Assembly (NCBI GenBank): GCA_024128875.1
Contig: JAMYFF010000002.1
Location: 310,001 to 374,000, forward strand
Source: Salinilacustrithrix flava
GTDB taxonomy: Bacteria; Actinomycetota; Acidimicrobiia; Acidimicrobiales; Salinilacustritrichaceae
Reading direction: 5' to 3'
DNA: 64,000 bases
Both the position numbers and the translations under genes were made by a program. Shown piece by piece: positions 1-7,920 of this stretch. Every line of letters begins with the position of its first letter. The stretch's first letter is position 1. The notes beneath the pieces were generated by a model, which worked only from the letters and a program-made list of their open reading frames with translations, was not told the DNA's origin and ran no database searches.

Positions 1-1187
1 TCACCGGCCTGGCCTCGACCCCGGCCTCCGCCTCGTCAGCGCCCGATGCCGAGACCGCGGTCCGGGACATCGTGTTCCCCGTCGACGGCGACTACCGCTA
101 CACCGACACCTACGGCGCGTGCCGCTCGGGCTGCTCCCGCGCCCACGCCGGCACCGACATCATGACCCCGAAGCTGACGCCGCTGGTCGCGGCCACCGAC
201 GCCACCGTCACCTGGCTGAAGGACACCGCCACGCCCGACGGCTCCCAGGGCAACTACCTGATGCTGGTGGACGCCGAGGGCTGGGAGTACTGGTACATCC
301 ACATCAACAACGACTCCCCCGGCACCGACGACGGCGCCAACCCCGAAGAGTGGATCTTCGCCCCCGGCATCGAGCGCGGCGCCACCGTGGAGGCCGGCGA
401 GCTCGTCGCCTACGCCGGCGACTCCGGCAACGCCGAGCACAGCGGCTCGCACCTGCACTTCGAGATCCACAAGCCCGACGGGTCGACGATCAACCCCTAC
501 CGCTCCCTGCAGGCGGCCGAGCAGGGCGAGGCCTCCCCGCAGTACGTCACCTCCCCCGAGCACGAGCGCTTCGTCCGCGCCCTCTCGGTGGACTTCCTCG
601 ACCGGCCGGCCACCGACGACGAGGTCGCCCGCCACGCCGGCGCCATGGCCCGCGGCGAGTCCCGCGCCTCGGTCGTCGACGCCTACGCCAGCTCCGACGA
701 GTGGGTCTCCGCGCTGGTGACGGGCTTCTACGAGTCCACCCTCGAGCGCCAGCCCGACGCCGATGGCCTGCGCCACTGGATCGACGCCATCGCCGACGGC
801 ATGACGCCCGCCGAGGTCGCCTCACACTTCTACGGCAGCGCCGAGTACTTCGCCGCCTCCGGCGACAGCGAGGCCTGGGTCCGCGACCTCTACCTGGAGA
901 TCGTGCAGCGCGAGCCCGATGCCGATGGCCTCGCCCACTGGGCCGGCAAGGCTGACGACGGGGTGGACCTGTCCACGATCGCGTCGACGTTCTACGCGTC
1001 GGCCGAGTCCCGCCAGACCCGCGTCGTCGGGCTCTACGACGCCCTCCTCGACCGGACGCCGGACCCCGGTGGACTCGCCCACTGGGCCGAGCGGCTCCTC
1101 GACGGTCGCGACATCGAGCTGGCCGTCGTGCTCGCCGTGAGCCCCGAGTACCACCAGCTCGCCCAGCAGCGCGCCGACCTCGGCTGA
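1..1187 (+). CDS. Secreted M23 metallopeptidase with DUF4214 repeats (5' end outside window)
   Basis: The frame is open from base 3 to the stop at 1185-1187, so the start codon and most of the signal peptide lie outside the window; the first visible residues (TGLASTPASASS) look like the end of a signal peptide. A LytM/M23 zinc-peptidase domain follows. HAGTD at 144-158 supplies the first His and Asp metal ligands and HLHFEIH at 450-470 supplies the HxH motif. From about base 560 the protein consists of four DUF4214-type units of about 45 residues (pattern PDxxGLxHW followed by FYxSAEx). Family knowledge predicts a secreted peptidoglycan endopeptidase; DUF4214 is found in secreted and matrix-associated proteins. 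The next gene is a close paralogue in tandem. The substrate is inferred, not shown. Confidence 0.88.
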   Translation, partial: TGLASTPASASSAPDAETAVRDIVFPVDGDYRYTDTYGACRSGCSRAHAGTDIMTPKLTPLVAATDATVTWLKDTATPDGSQGNYLMLVDAEGWEYWYIHINNDSPGTDDGANPEEWIFAPGIERGATVEAGELVAYAGDSGNAEHSGSHLHFEIHKPDGSTINPYRSLQAAEQGEASPQYVTSPEHERFVRALSVDFLDRPATDDEVARHAGAMARGESRASVVDAYASSDEWVSALVTGFYESTLERQPDADGLRHWIDAIADGMTPAEVASHFYGSAEYFAASGDSEAWVRDLYLEIVQREPDADGLAHWAGKADDGVDLSTIASTFYASAESRQTRVVGLYDALLDRTPDPGGLAHWAERLLDGRDIELAVVLAVSPEYHQLAQQRADLG

Positions 1188-1312
1188 ACGGAACCCGTCC
1201 GAACCGGACAGAAGGTCACGAACCGGTAGGACCATCGGCCCGACATCCTCAACCCGGCCCCTCGGGCGACCGATGGGACCAGGTCATGCACCAGCTGGGA
1301 TCGAGGACGTCC

Positions 1313-2569
1313 ATGTCACCCCTCCGAAGGGCCATCGCCGCCGCGGTGGTCACCCTCACCGCGCTGACCGGGCTGGTCGCGCTGGGCGCCACGCCGGCGG
1401 GCGCCGGCACCGTTGCCGTCGACGCTGAGACCGCGGTCCGAGACATCGTGTTCCCCGTCGCCGGCACGCACTCCTACAGCGACACCTTCGGCGCGTGCCG
1501 CTCGGGGTGCTCCCGCGGGCACGAGGGCACCGACATCATGACGCCCAAGCTCACCCCGCTCGTGGCCGCCCGCGACGCCACCGTCACCTGGCTGAAGGAC
1601 ACGGCGACCCCCGACGGCTCCCAGGGCAACTACCTGATGCTCCGGGACTCCGACGGCTGGGAGTACTGGTACATCCACATCAACAACGACTCCCCCGGCA
1701 CCGACGACGGCGCCAACCCCAAGGAGTGGATCTTCGCCCCCGGCATCGAGCGCGGGGCCACGGTGAAGGCCGGCGAGCTCGTCGCCTACGCCGGCGACTC
1801 CGGCAACGCCGAGTGGACCGATTCTCACCTCCACTTCGAGATCCACAACCCCGCCGGCGAGGTCATCAACCCGTACCGCTCCCTGCAGGTGGCGCCCCAC
1901 GTGCCGGCGCCGCTGGTGATCGGCACCTCACCGGTCACGGTCGCCCGCCAGGCCTTCGTCGAGGCGCTGTCCCGGGACTTCCTCGGACGTGGGGCCACCG
2001 ACATCGAGCTGGCGACCATGGTCGCCGACCTCGCCGCCGGCACGAACCCGGCCACCATCGTGCGCCGGTTCGCCGGCTCCGAGGAGTGGGTGCGCACCCT
2101 GGTCGAGGGCTACTACCGCTCGACGCTCGGCCGAGCCGGTGACGCCCAGGGCACGGCCCACTGGATCTCGGTCATCCGGGCCGGGCGCACCCCGGCCAGC
2201 GTCGCCGCCGACTTCTACGGCAGCGCCGAGTACCACCAGCTCGCCGGTGGGACCGACGCCGCCTGGATCACCGACCTGTACGACGAGCTGCTCCTGCGCA
2301 GCCCGGAACCCGGTGGGGTGCAGTACTGGGTGGACCAGCTGGCCGCCGGGAAGTCGCGCCACGACGTGTCGCTGGCCTTCTACCAGTCGCTGGAATCTCG
2401 CCTGACCCGGGTCGACGGGCTCTACGACGCCCTCCTCGGCCGGCCCGCCGACACCCGGGGACGTGCCCACTGGGCCGACGTGCTGCTCGACGGCCAGGAC
2501 CTGCGCCTGGCGGAGTTCCTGGCCAGCAGCGGCGAGTACTTCGGCCGGGCCGGCACCCGCTTCGGCTGA
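1313..2569 (+). CDS. Secreted M23 metallopeptidase with DUF4214 repeats (tandem paralogue)
   Basis: This 418-residue protein is a second copy of the preceding gene, 125 bp downstream. The start is placed at ATG 1313 because GAGGA at 1303-1307 lies 5 nt before it and a clean signal peptide follows (MSPLRRAIAAAVV, small-residue cleavage near ATPAGAG); an in-frame ATG at 1286 has a poorer ribosome site. The M23 motifs HEGTD and HLHFEIH are both intact. The C-terminal half has four DUF4214-type units (GVQYW, GRAHW and FYGSAEY elements). The peptidase halves of the two copies are nearly identical at the protein level, while the DUF4214 halves have diverged, which fits duplication followed by change in the binding part. 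Likely role: extracellular cell-wall hydrolase. Confidence 0.9.
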   Translation: MSPLRRAIAAAVVTLTALTGLVALGATPAGAGTVAVDAETAVRDIVFPVAGTHSYSDTFGACRSGCSRGHEGTDIMTPKLTPLVAARDATVTWLKDTATPDGSQGNYLMLRDSDGWEYWYIHINNDSPGTDDGANPKEWIFAPGIERGATVKAGELVAYAGDSGNAEWTDSHLHFEIHNPAGEVINPYRSLQVAPHVPAPLVIGTSPVTVARQAFVEALSRDFLGRGATDIELATMVADLAAGTNPATIVRRFAGSEEWVRTLVEGYYRSTLGRAGDAQGTAHWISVIRAGRTPASVAADFYGSAEYHQLAGGTDAAWITDLYDELLLRSPEPGGVQYWVDQLAAGKSRHDVSLAFYQSLESRLTRVDGLYDALLGRPADTRGRAHWADVLLDGQDLRLAEFLASSGEYFGRAGTRFG

Positions 2570-2572
2570 CCG

Positions 2573-2612
2573 CGAACGCTTCGCGTTCGTCGACGGATGC
2601 TCCGCATCCGTC
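2573..2612 (+). terminator. Two adjacent hairpins after the M23 gene
   Basis: Stem 2573-2579/2583-2589 (CGAACGC, loop TTC) is followed directly by stem 2592-2600/2604-2612 (GACGGATGC, loop TCC). Both are perfect and only a few bases after the stop at 2569. There is no T-run, so this is a GC-type or factor-assisted terminator, or a pair of small palindromic repeats. Confidence 0.5.
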
Positions 2613-2659
2613 CGCACGGTGATCGGCCGACGGCGGTGCGGCGCGGCCAAGATGGCCGG

Positions 2660-4087
2660 ATGGGTCGCCGCCTCGCCATCGCCGTCGTCTTCGCCACGTC
2701 GGCCGCGATCCTCATCGTCGAGATCACCGCCGGGCGGCTGCTGGCCCCCTACGTCGGCGTGTCGCTCGAGACCTTCACCGCGATCATCGGCGTGATCCTC
2801 GCCGGCATCGCGACCGGCGCCGGCGTCGGTGGCTGGCTCGCTGACCGCCACGACCCTCGCCGGCTCCTCGGACCGTCCCTGTTCGTGGGCGGTGCGCTGG
2901 TCTGGGTGGCGGTGCCGATCGTGCGGGCGATCGGCCCCGAGGTCGACGGGAACCCCCTCGACATCGTCGTGCTCGCCACGATGGCCTTCTTCCTGCCGGC
3001 CGCCGTGCTCAGCGCGAGCACGCCGATCGTGGCCAAGCTCCGGCTCTCGACCCTGGAGGAGACCGGGTCGGTGTTCGGCGGGCTCTCGGCGGCGGGCACC
3101 TTCGGCGGCCTCGCCGGCACGTTCCTGACCGGGTTCGTGCTGGTCGCCCTGCTCGGCACCCGGACGATCATGTTCGTCGTCGGCCTGCTGCTGGTGGTCG
3201 GCGGCCTGCTCCTCGAGTGGACGCTGCGACGCGGCCTGCCCGCGGCGTCCACCGCGGTGGTGTTCGTCATCAGCGGGCTCGCCGTGTACGGGTTCCCGCC
3301 CGAGTGCGACGTCGAGACCCGCTACGCGTGCGCCTCCGTCGTCGTCGACGAGGACGACCCGTCCATCCGCAGCTTGTACCTCGACACCCTCCACCACGCC
3401 CGGGTCGACCTCGACGACCCCACCAACCTCGAGCTGCGCTACATCCGCCTCTTCGCCGACGTCGCTGCCGCCCTCCCGCCCGGTCCGGTCGACGCCCTCC
3501 ACATCGGCGGAGGCGGCTTCACGATCCCGACCCACCTCGCAGCGGTGCGGCCCGGGACGAGCTCCCACGTCATCGAGATCGACCCCGGCGTCGTGGACAT
3601 CGCCGAGGAGCACCTCGGCCTCGAGACCGGACCGGACCTCACCGTCGAGGTGCGCGATGCGCGCATGGCCGTCCCCGAGCTCGGCGACGACGTCTACGAC
3701 CTCGTCGTCGGGGACGCGTTCAGCGGCCTGTCCGTGCCCTGGCACCTCACGACCGTGGAGCTCGCCGAGGAGGTGGACCGGGTCCTGCGCGACGGCGGCA
3801 TCTACGTGCTCAACGTCATCGACGGCGGCGACAGCGCGTTCGCCCGGGCCGAGCTCGCGACGCTCCGCCAGGTCTTCGACCACGTCCAGGTGATCCTCCC
3901 CGGCGGTGAGCCGCCGGACGCGTCCCGCAACCAGGTGATCGTCGCATCGGATCGGCCGATCCCGGACCTCGACATCGACCCCGACGACGGCGTGCTGCGC
4001 GACGAGGCGTTCGTGGCCGACTACGTCGACGGCGCCGAGGTCCTCACCGACGACCACGCCCCCGTCGACCAGCTCCTGTCGGGCTGA
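2660..4087 (+). CDS. Membrane spermidine-synthase-like protein (fused MFS/SpeE type)
   Basis: The 475-residue protein has an N-terminal membrane domain of about seven hydrophobic segments (residues 1-220) and a C-terminal Rossmann domain of the spermidine synthase/methyltransferase type. The GGGGF glycine loop and EIDPGVVDIA (acidic ribose-binding residue) mark the S-adenosyl site, and GDAFSGL matches the family loop. This is the architecture of fused MFS/spermidine synthases, whose true substrate is often unknown; polyamine synthesis is possible but not shown. The start is placed at ATG 2660 (MGRRLAIAVV) because an upstream extension to 2597 would cover the hairpins after the previous gene. 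There is no obvious Shine-Dalgarno sequence. Confidence 0.8.
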   Translation: MGRRLAIAVVFATSAAILIVEITAGRLLAPYVGVSLETFTAIIGVILAGIATGAGVGGWLADRHDPRRLLGPSLFVGGALVWVAVPIVRAIGPEVDGNPLDIVVLATMAFFLPAAVLSASTPIVAKLRLSTLEETGSVFGGLSAAGTFGGLAGTFLTGFVLVALLGTRTIMFVVGLLLVVGGLLLEWTLRRGLPAASTAVVFVISGLAVYGFPPECDVETRYACASVVVDEDDPSIRSLYLDTLHHARVDLDDPTNLELRYIRLFADVAAALPPGPVDALHIGGGGFTIPTHLAAVRPGTSSHVIEIDPGVVDIAEEHLGLETGPDLTVEVRDARMAVPELGDDVYDLVVGDAFSGLSVPWHLTTVELAEEVDRVLRDGGIYVLNVIDGGDSAFARAELATLRQVFDHVQVILPGGEPPDASRNQVIVASDRPIPDLDIDPDDGVLRDEAFVADYVDGAEVLTDDHAPVDQLLSG

Positions 4088-4128
4088 CAGGATCGGTCGA
4101 TGCCGCAGCGCCCGGAGCACCGCCCGTT

Positions 4129-5832
4129 GTGAAGTCCATCGGGTTCATCCTCAGCTACCTGGCCACCAGCCAGGCCCGCCGCAGCGCAAAGATCCTCGGC
4201 TGGATGCTGGCGCTCCTCGCCGTGATCGTGGCGGTGTACAGCGCGCTGTTCCACGAGATCATGGAGCACGAGGGTCAGCGCTACAGCTGGATCACCGCCA
4301 TCTACTGGACCCTGGTCACGATGTCGACGCTCGGCTTCGGCGACATCACCTTCGAGTCGGACCTGGGCCGCACGTTCTCGGTCGTGGTGCTGCTGTCCGG
4401 GTCGGTGTTCATCCTGGTGCTGCTGCCGTTCACCTTCATCCAGTTCGTGTTCCTGCCGTGGATGGAGTCGACCCAGCGGGCCCGAGCGCCGCGGCGGGTG
4501 GACGACGACGTGCGCGACCACGTCATCCTCACCAGCACCGGGCCGATCGAAGCCGCGCTGCGGACCAGGCTCGACCGAGCCGGGATCCCGCACGTCACCC
4601 TCGTCGCCGACCTGGACGAGGCGCTGAAGCACCACGACGAGGGGCTGACCGTGATGGTCGGCGAGCTCGACGACCCCGCGACGTACGAGGCCGCCGGCGT
4701 CGACCGCGCGTCGCTGGTGGCGACGACCCAGGCCGACACGACGAACACCAACGTGGCCTTCACGGTGCGGGAGAGGTCAGAGTCGATCCGCATCGTGGCG
4801 ACGGCCAACGCCGAGGCGTCGGTCGACATCCTGGAGCTGGCCGGGTGCGACGAGGTCCTGCGCCTCGGTGAGATGCTCGGGACCGCGCTCGCCCGGCGCG
4901 TGCTGGCCCCCGACGGTCGCAGCCAGGTGGTCGGGCGCTTCGACGAGCTGCTGATCGCCGAGGCAGCCGCCCCGGCCGCGCTCGTGGGCAAGCCGCTGCT
5001 CGGCTCGGGCATCCGGGACGAGACGGGGATCACGGTCGGCGGCGTGTGGGACCGCGGCGAGCTGCTGATCGCACGACCCTCGACCGTGCTCACCGAGACG
5101 AGCATCCTCGTGCTGGCCGGGTCCGCGGAGCAGCTCGCGCGCTACGACGACCGCTTCACCAGCGACGACCAGGCCGACCGGTCCCAGGACCCGCCGGTCG
5201 TCATCATCGGCGGCGGCCGGGTCGGGCGAGCCGTCGCCCAACACCTCCGGAACCTGGGCATCCCGAACCGCATCGTGGAGAAGCAGCCCGATCGGATCCG
5301 GGACGGCGCCGACTACGTGGAGGGCGACGCCGCCGACATCGCCGTGCTCAAGCGGGCTGGCATCGACGATGCGCCGTCGGTCGTGGTCACCACCCACGAC
5401 GACGACGTCAACGTGTACCTCACCAACTACTGCCGGCGCCTGCGGGCCGACGCGCAGATCATCGCCAGGGCCCGACTCGACCGCAACGTCTCGACGCTGC
5501 ACCGGGCCGGCGCCGACTTCGTGCTCTCCTACGCCTCCACCGGCGCCAACGCCATCTGGAACATGCTCAGCGCCGACAACACCCTCCAGCTGGCCGAGGG
5601 CCTCGACGTGTTCCGGGTCCCCGTCCCCCGGAAGCTGGCCGGCAAGCCGCTCACCCAGGCCCACATCCGGGAGGAGACCGGCTGCACCGTCGTCGCCCGC
5701 GTCTCGGACGGCCAGTTCGAGCCGAACCCCGATCCCACCGTGCCCCTGCCGGCCGAGGGCGAGCTCGTGCTCGTCGGCGACAGCGAGTCCGAGCACCGCT
5801 TCCTCAGCCGGTACCGGACCTCCCCGCTCTGA
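4129..5832 (+). CDS. TrkA/RCK-type potassium channel protein
   Basis: This 567-residue protein has a two-transmembrane pore domain (residues about 20-110) with selectivity filter TLGFGD in place of the usual TVGYGD, then two RCK (TrkA-N/TrkA-C) units. The second Rossmann fold has a good nucleotide motif (VVIIGGGRVGRAVAQHL), but the first lacks GxGxxG (HVILTSTGPIEAAL), so only the second half is expected to bind a nucleotide. Members gate K+ (or other cation) flow across the cytoplasmic membrane in response to ligands bound by RCK. The start is GTG 4129 with a weak GGAG about 11 nt upstream. The gene converges on the thioesterase gene across a 102-bp tandem repeat. Confidence 0.88.
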   Translation: MKSIGFILSYLATSQARRSAKILGWMLALLAVIVAVYSALFHEIMEHEGQRYSWITAIYWTLVTMSTLGFGDITFESDLGRTFSVVVLLSGSVFILVLLPFTFIQFVFLPWMESTQRARAPRRVDDDVRDHVILTSTGPIEAALRTRLDRAGIPHVTLVADLDEALKHHDEGLTVMVGELDDPATYEAAGVDRASLVATTQADTTNTNVAFTVRERSESIRIVATANAEASVDILELAGCDEVLRLGEMLGTALARRVLAPDGRSQVVGRFDELLIAEAAAPAALVGKPLLGSGIRDETGITVGGVWDRGELLIARPSTVLTETSILVLAGSAEQLARYDDRFTSDDQADRSQDPPVVIIGGGRVGRAVAQHLRNLGIPNRIVEKQPDRIRDGADYVEGDAADIAVLKRAGIDDAPSVVVTTHDDDVNVYLTNYCRRLRADAQIIARARLDRNVSTLHRAGADFVLSYASTGANAIWNMLSADNTLQLAEGLDVFRVPVPRKLAGKPLTQAHIREETGCTVVARVSDGQFEPNPDPTVPLPAEGELVLVGDSESEHRFLSRYRTSPL

Positions 5833-5839
5833 CGACGGG

Positions 5840-6063
5840 CTACCGGGGAAGGACGGCCGGAGCCGAGCCGTCAGGCGAGGCGACCCAGGATCACGGGCCC
5901 CGTGGCGGCGGAGCCGCCACGTCCGGCAGCACGGGGATGAACTACCGCGGAAGGACGTACGGAGCCGAGCCGTCAGGCGAGGCGACCCAGGATCACGGGC
6001 CCTGTGGCGGCGGAGCCGCCACGTCCGTCAGCACGGGGATGAACTACCGCGGAAGGACGTACG
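5840..6063. repeat. 102-bp tandem direct repeat, 2.2 copies
   Basis: Copies begin at 5840, 5942 and 6044 (partial, 20 nt), giving an exact 102-bp period. Copies 1 and 2 differ at only a handful of positions. Each full copy contains the hairpin GTGGCGGC-GGA-GCCGCCAC. The unit begins with the last codons and stop of the thioesterase gene on the minus strand, so the repeat looks like a tandem duplication of that gene's 3' end plus its downstream hairpin. It fills the space between two convergent genes and may act as a bidirectional terminator. Confidence 0.9.
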
Positions 6064-6472
6064 TCCCCTGTGCGACGGAGCTGGGCTTGTCCTCCCGGTC
6101 GTCGCACCAGACCTTCACGCTGCCCACGATGCTGCGGCTGCCTGCCGACTCGAGGGTGGCGCGGGCCCACAGCACCGAGCCCTGCGCCGGGCGCAGGAAC
6201 CGGATCGACAGCTCGGAGGTGAGGGCCATCGGCTCGATGCGCCCGATCGCACCGAAGGTCAGGTACCAGAGGGCGGCGTCGGCGAGGCCGAACTGCGTGG
6301 GCCCGGACACGAACCCGCCCGGGCGGATCGCGCCGGCGTCCACCTGCCGGTGGGCCACGGCGTGCGTGGGGCCGAGCTCGGTGCAGGAGTTCCCGGTGCC
6401 GGGGAACTCGGCCTCCAGCATCGCGTCGAGGCCCGCGAGGCTCAGCTCGTAGCGGGGTGGTTCTTCGGCCAT
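6044..6472 (-). CDS. PaaI-type hotdog thioesterase
   Basis: The protein has 142 residues, typical of PaaI/YbgC-like hotdog thioesterases that hydrolyse acyl-CoA or aryl-CoA esters. The family loop is seen as RPGGFVSGPTQFGLADAALW in the expected central helix region, followed by TSELSIRFLRPA and a final strand VWCDDREDKP. The start is ATG 6472; there is no Shine-Dalgarno sequence, but a minus-strand TAGGTT lies 6 nt upstream (6484-6479), which suggests leaderless transcription. The stop codon lies inside the first bases of the 102-bp repeat unit. It diverges from the ArsR-rhodanese gene, sharing a 77-bp promoter region. The substrate is unknown. Confidence 0.8.
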   Translation of the reverse strand: MAEEPPRYELSLAGLDAMLEAEFPGTGNSCTELGPTHAVAHRQVDAGAIRPGGFVSGPTQFGLADAALWYLTFGAIGRIEPMALTSELSIRFLRPAQGSVLWARATLESAGSRSIVGSVKVWCDDREDKPSSVAQGTYVLPR

Positions 6473-6516
6473 CCGGCGAACCTACGTGGCAGACGCCGGC
6501 GGCGAACCCACCTTCC

Positions 6517-6546
6517 GCTAGCGTCTTCCAAGGAACTTTGGAGGAT
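6517..6546 (+). promoter_or_regulatory. Promoter/operator of the ArsR-rhodanese operon (shared motif)
   Basis: The site contains GCTAGCGT with a -10-like TAGCGT at 6519-6524, then the inverted repeat TCCAA-N6-TTGGA at 6527-6542, which runs into the ribosome site GGAGGA at 6540-6545. The whole 30 bp matches the start region of the DsbA-CcdA operon (9537-9508) at 26 positions. An operator overlapping the transcription start and ribosome site is typical of ArsR-family repressors, so autoregulation by the gene immediately downstream is the natural reading. Confidence 0.75.
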
Positions 6547-6549
6547 GCC

Positions 6550-7227
6550 ATGGACGACGCCCAGCAACGCAGCGAGCTGTTCGACCGCCTGGCGGTGGTC
6601 GGCAAGGCCTTCGCCAGCGCGAACCGGCTCAAGATCATCGACCTGCTCGGGCAGGGCGAGCGGTCGGTCGATTCGATCGCCCGCGAGGTCGGCCTCGGCG
6701 TCACCACCGCCTCGGCGCACCTGCAGATCCTGAAGCTGGCCAACGTCGTGGCCACCCGCACCGAGGGGACCCGGGTCTTCTACCGCCTGGCCGGCGACGA
6801 CGTCGCCACCCTCTACGCATCGCTCGGCGCCGTCGCCCGGACCCACTCGGCCGACGTCGAGCGAGCGCTCGCCACCTACTTCGGCACCGGCGCGCTGGAC
6901 GACGTCGAGCTCATCACCCGCAAGGAGCTCCGTCGCCGCATGAAGGCAGGCGACGTGGTGGTGGTCGACGTCCGCCCGCCCGAGGAGTTCGAAGCCGGGC
7001 ACATCCCCGGCGCCCGGTCCGTCCCCTTCGGCGACCTGCTCGAGCACCTCGCCGAGGTCGATGACGACGTCGAGATCGTCGCCTACTGCCGGGGAGCCCA
7101 CTGCGTGCTCGCCCACGACGCCGTCCGCCTGCTCGCCGCCGAGGGGCGCAGCGCCGTCCGCCTCGAGGACGGCATGCTCGAGTGGCGGGCCGCCGGGCTC
7201 CCCGTGGCCGCTGGAGCGGGGCGATGA
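6550..7227 (+). CDS. ArsR-family regulator fused to a rhodanese domain
   Basis: The 225-residue protein has a winged-helix ArsR domain (residues 1-105; recognition region LGVTTASAHLQILK) and a C-terminal rhodanese domain (about 120-218). The rhodanese active loop reads YCRGAHC, with Cys180 and Cys185; the DNA-binding half has no cysteine, so any thiol or persulfide sensing must occur in the rhodanese loop. Family knowledge: ArsR-rhodanese fusions occur near sulfur and redox genes. The start at ATG 6550 is set by GGAGG 5 nt upstream. The stop overlaps the next gene's start (ATGA), so the two are translationally coupled. It probably represses its own operon and the facing DsbA-CcdA operon through the shared TCCAA-N6-TTGGA site. 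Confidence 0.88.
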   Translation: MDDAQQRSELFDRLAVVGKAFASANRLKIIDLLGQGERSVDSIAREVGLGVTTASAHLQILKLANVVATRTEGTRVFYRLAGDDVATLYASLGAVARTHSADVERALATYFGTGALDDVELITRKELRRRMKAGDVVVVDVRPPEEFEAGHIPGARSVPFGDLLEHLAEVDDDVEIVAYCRGAHCVLAHDAVRLLAAEGRSAVRLEDGMLEWRAAGLPVAAGAGR

Positions 7228-7721
7228 GCGCCGCCGACCGCTGGCGCAGCATGCGGTCCTGGCCCGCCCGGCGCTGGTCGGTCGCTGCCGTCGCGACCAC
7301 TGCCTACGTCCTCGCCGTGGGCATCCCCACCGATCTGGTGCCGAACCCCGTCTTCGGTCGGGAGATCCCGCCCACGTGGTGGTCCTGGCCCTCGCTGGCG
7401 GTCAGCGCCGTGCTGGCGGGCCTGCTCGCCGCCACCTACGTCGACACCGGCACAGCCGCGGCGGAGACCGTCGACCCCGATGCCCGGCGCGGCATGGTCG
7501 GCGGGGTGCTCACCTTCTTCGCGGTCGGCTGCCCGGTCTGCAACAAGCTCGTGCTCATCGCCCTGGGAAGCGCCGGCGCCATCACCTGGTTCGAACCCGT
7601 GCAACCCCTGCTGCAGCTGGCGGCGATGGGCCTGCTGCTGTGGGCGCTGGACACCCGTCTGGGCAACCAGCTGGCCTGCCCGGTCCCCGCCATCGCCGGC
7701 GTCGGCCGGTCCGACACCTGA
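7224..7721 (+). CDS. Four-helix membrane protein with CPVCNK motif
   Basis: I do not recognise a named family with certainty. The 165-residue protein has four hydrophobic segments (about residues 20-40, 55-75, 88-115 and 118-145). The sequence GCPVCNKLV, with Cys103 and Cys106, lies within or at the edge of the third segment, a position where a CxxC pair could exchange disulfides with a partner such as DsbA or CcdA. A further Cys is near the C terminus (LACPVP). The start ATG 7224 overlaps the regulator's stop by 4 nt, with GGAGCGGGG upstream. It is co-transcribed with the ArsR-rhodanese gene and followed 16 nt later by a small CFVC protein. A thiol-redox or metal-thiol role is inferred from context and motif. 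Confidence 0.75.
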   Translation: MSAADRWRSMRSWPARRWSVAAVATTAYVLAVGIPTDLVPNPVFGREIPPTWWSWPSLAVSAVLAGLLAATYVDTGTAAAETVDPDARRGMVGGVLTFFAVGCPVCNKLVLIALGSAGAITWFEPVQPLLQLAAMGLLLWALDTRLGNQLACPVPAIAGVGRSDT

Positions 7722-7737
7722 CCCCCCTGGAGCCGTC

Positions 7738-7908
7738 ATGACGACACCCACCGAGACCGACCCCACCTCCGACGCGGAGCGCCGCGAGGGCGTGGAGGGC
7801 ACGACCGACGAGCCGAGCGTGGTCGAGACGATCGCGACGACGGCCACCGGCGTGGCCCTCGGCGGCGCCGTCCTCTGGTTCCTCGCCCCGATCTGCTTCG
7901 TCTGCTGA
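7738..7908 (+). CDS. Small membrane protein (56 aa) ending in CFVC
   Basis: The frame from ATG 7738 to TGA 7908 encodes 56 residues. GGAG at 7729-7732 is 5 nt before the ATG. The first 33 residues are polar and acidic (MTTPTETDPTSDAERR), then one hydrophobic helix (ATGVALGGAVLWFLAPI), and the protein ends exactly with a CxxC pair, CFVC. Third gene of the ArsR-rhodanese operon. A C-terminal CxxC at the membrane edge suggests a redox or metal ligand that could pair with the CPVC of the preceding protein. No family is recognised. The good ribosome site, operon position and hydrophobic segment argue that it is real. Confidence 0.7.
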   Translation: MTTPTETDPTSDAERREGVEGTTDEPSVVETIATTATGVALGGAVLWFLAPICFVC

Positions 7909-7920
7909 GCGGGCCGGCCC

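Noticed and set aside
1928..4120. A 730-codon open frame on the minus strand opposite the spermidine-synthase-like gene
   Set aside because: The translation is low-complexity (Arg/Gly/Val/Asp-rich) and has no domain; it is the antisense shadow of two well-supported genes in high-GC DNA. Many other long antisense frames in the window were rejected for the same reason.
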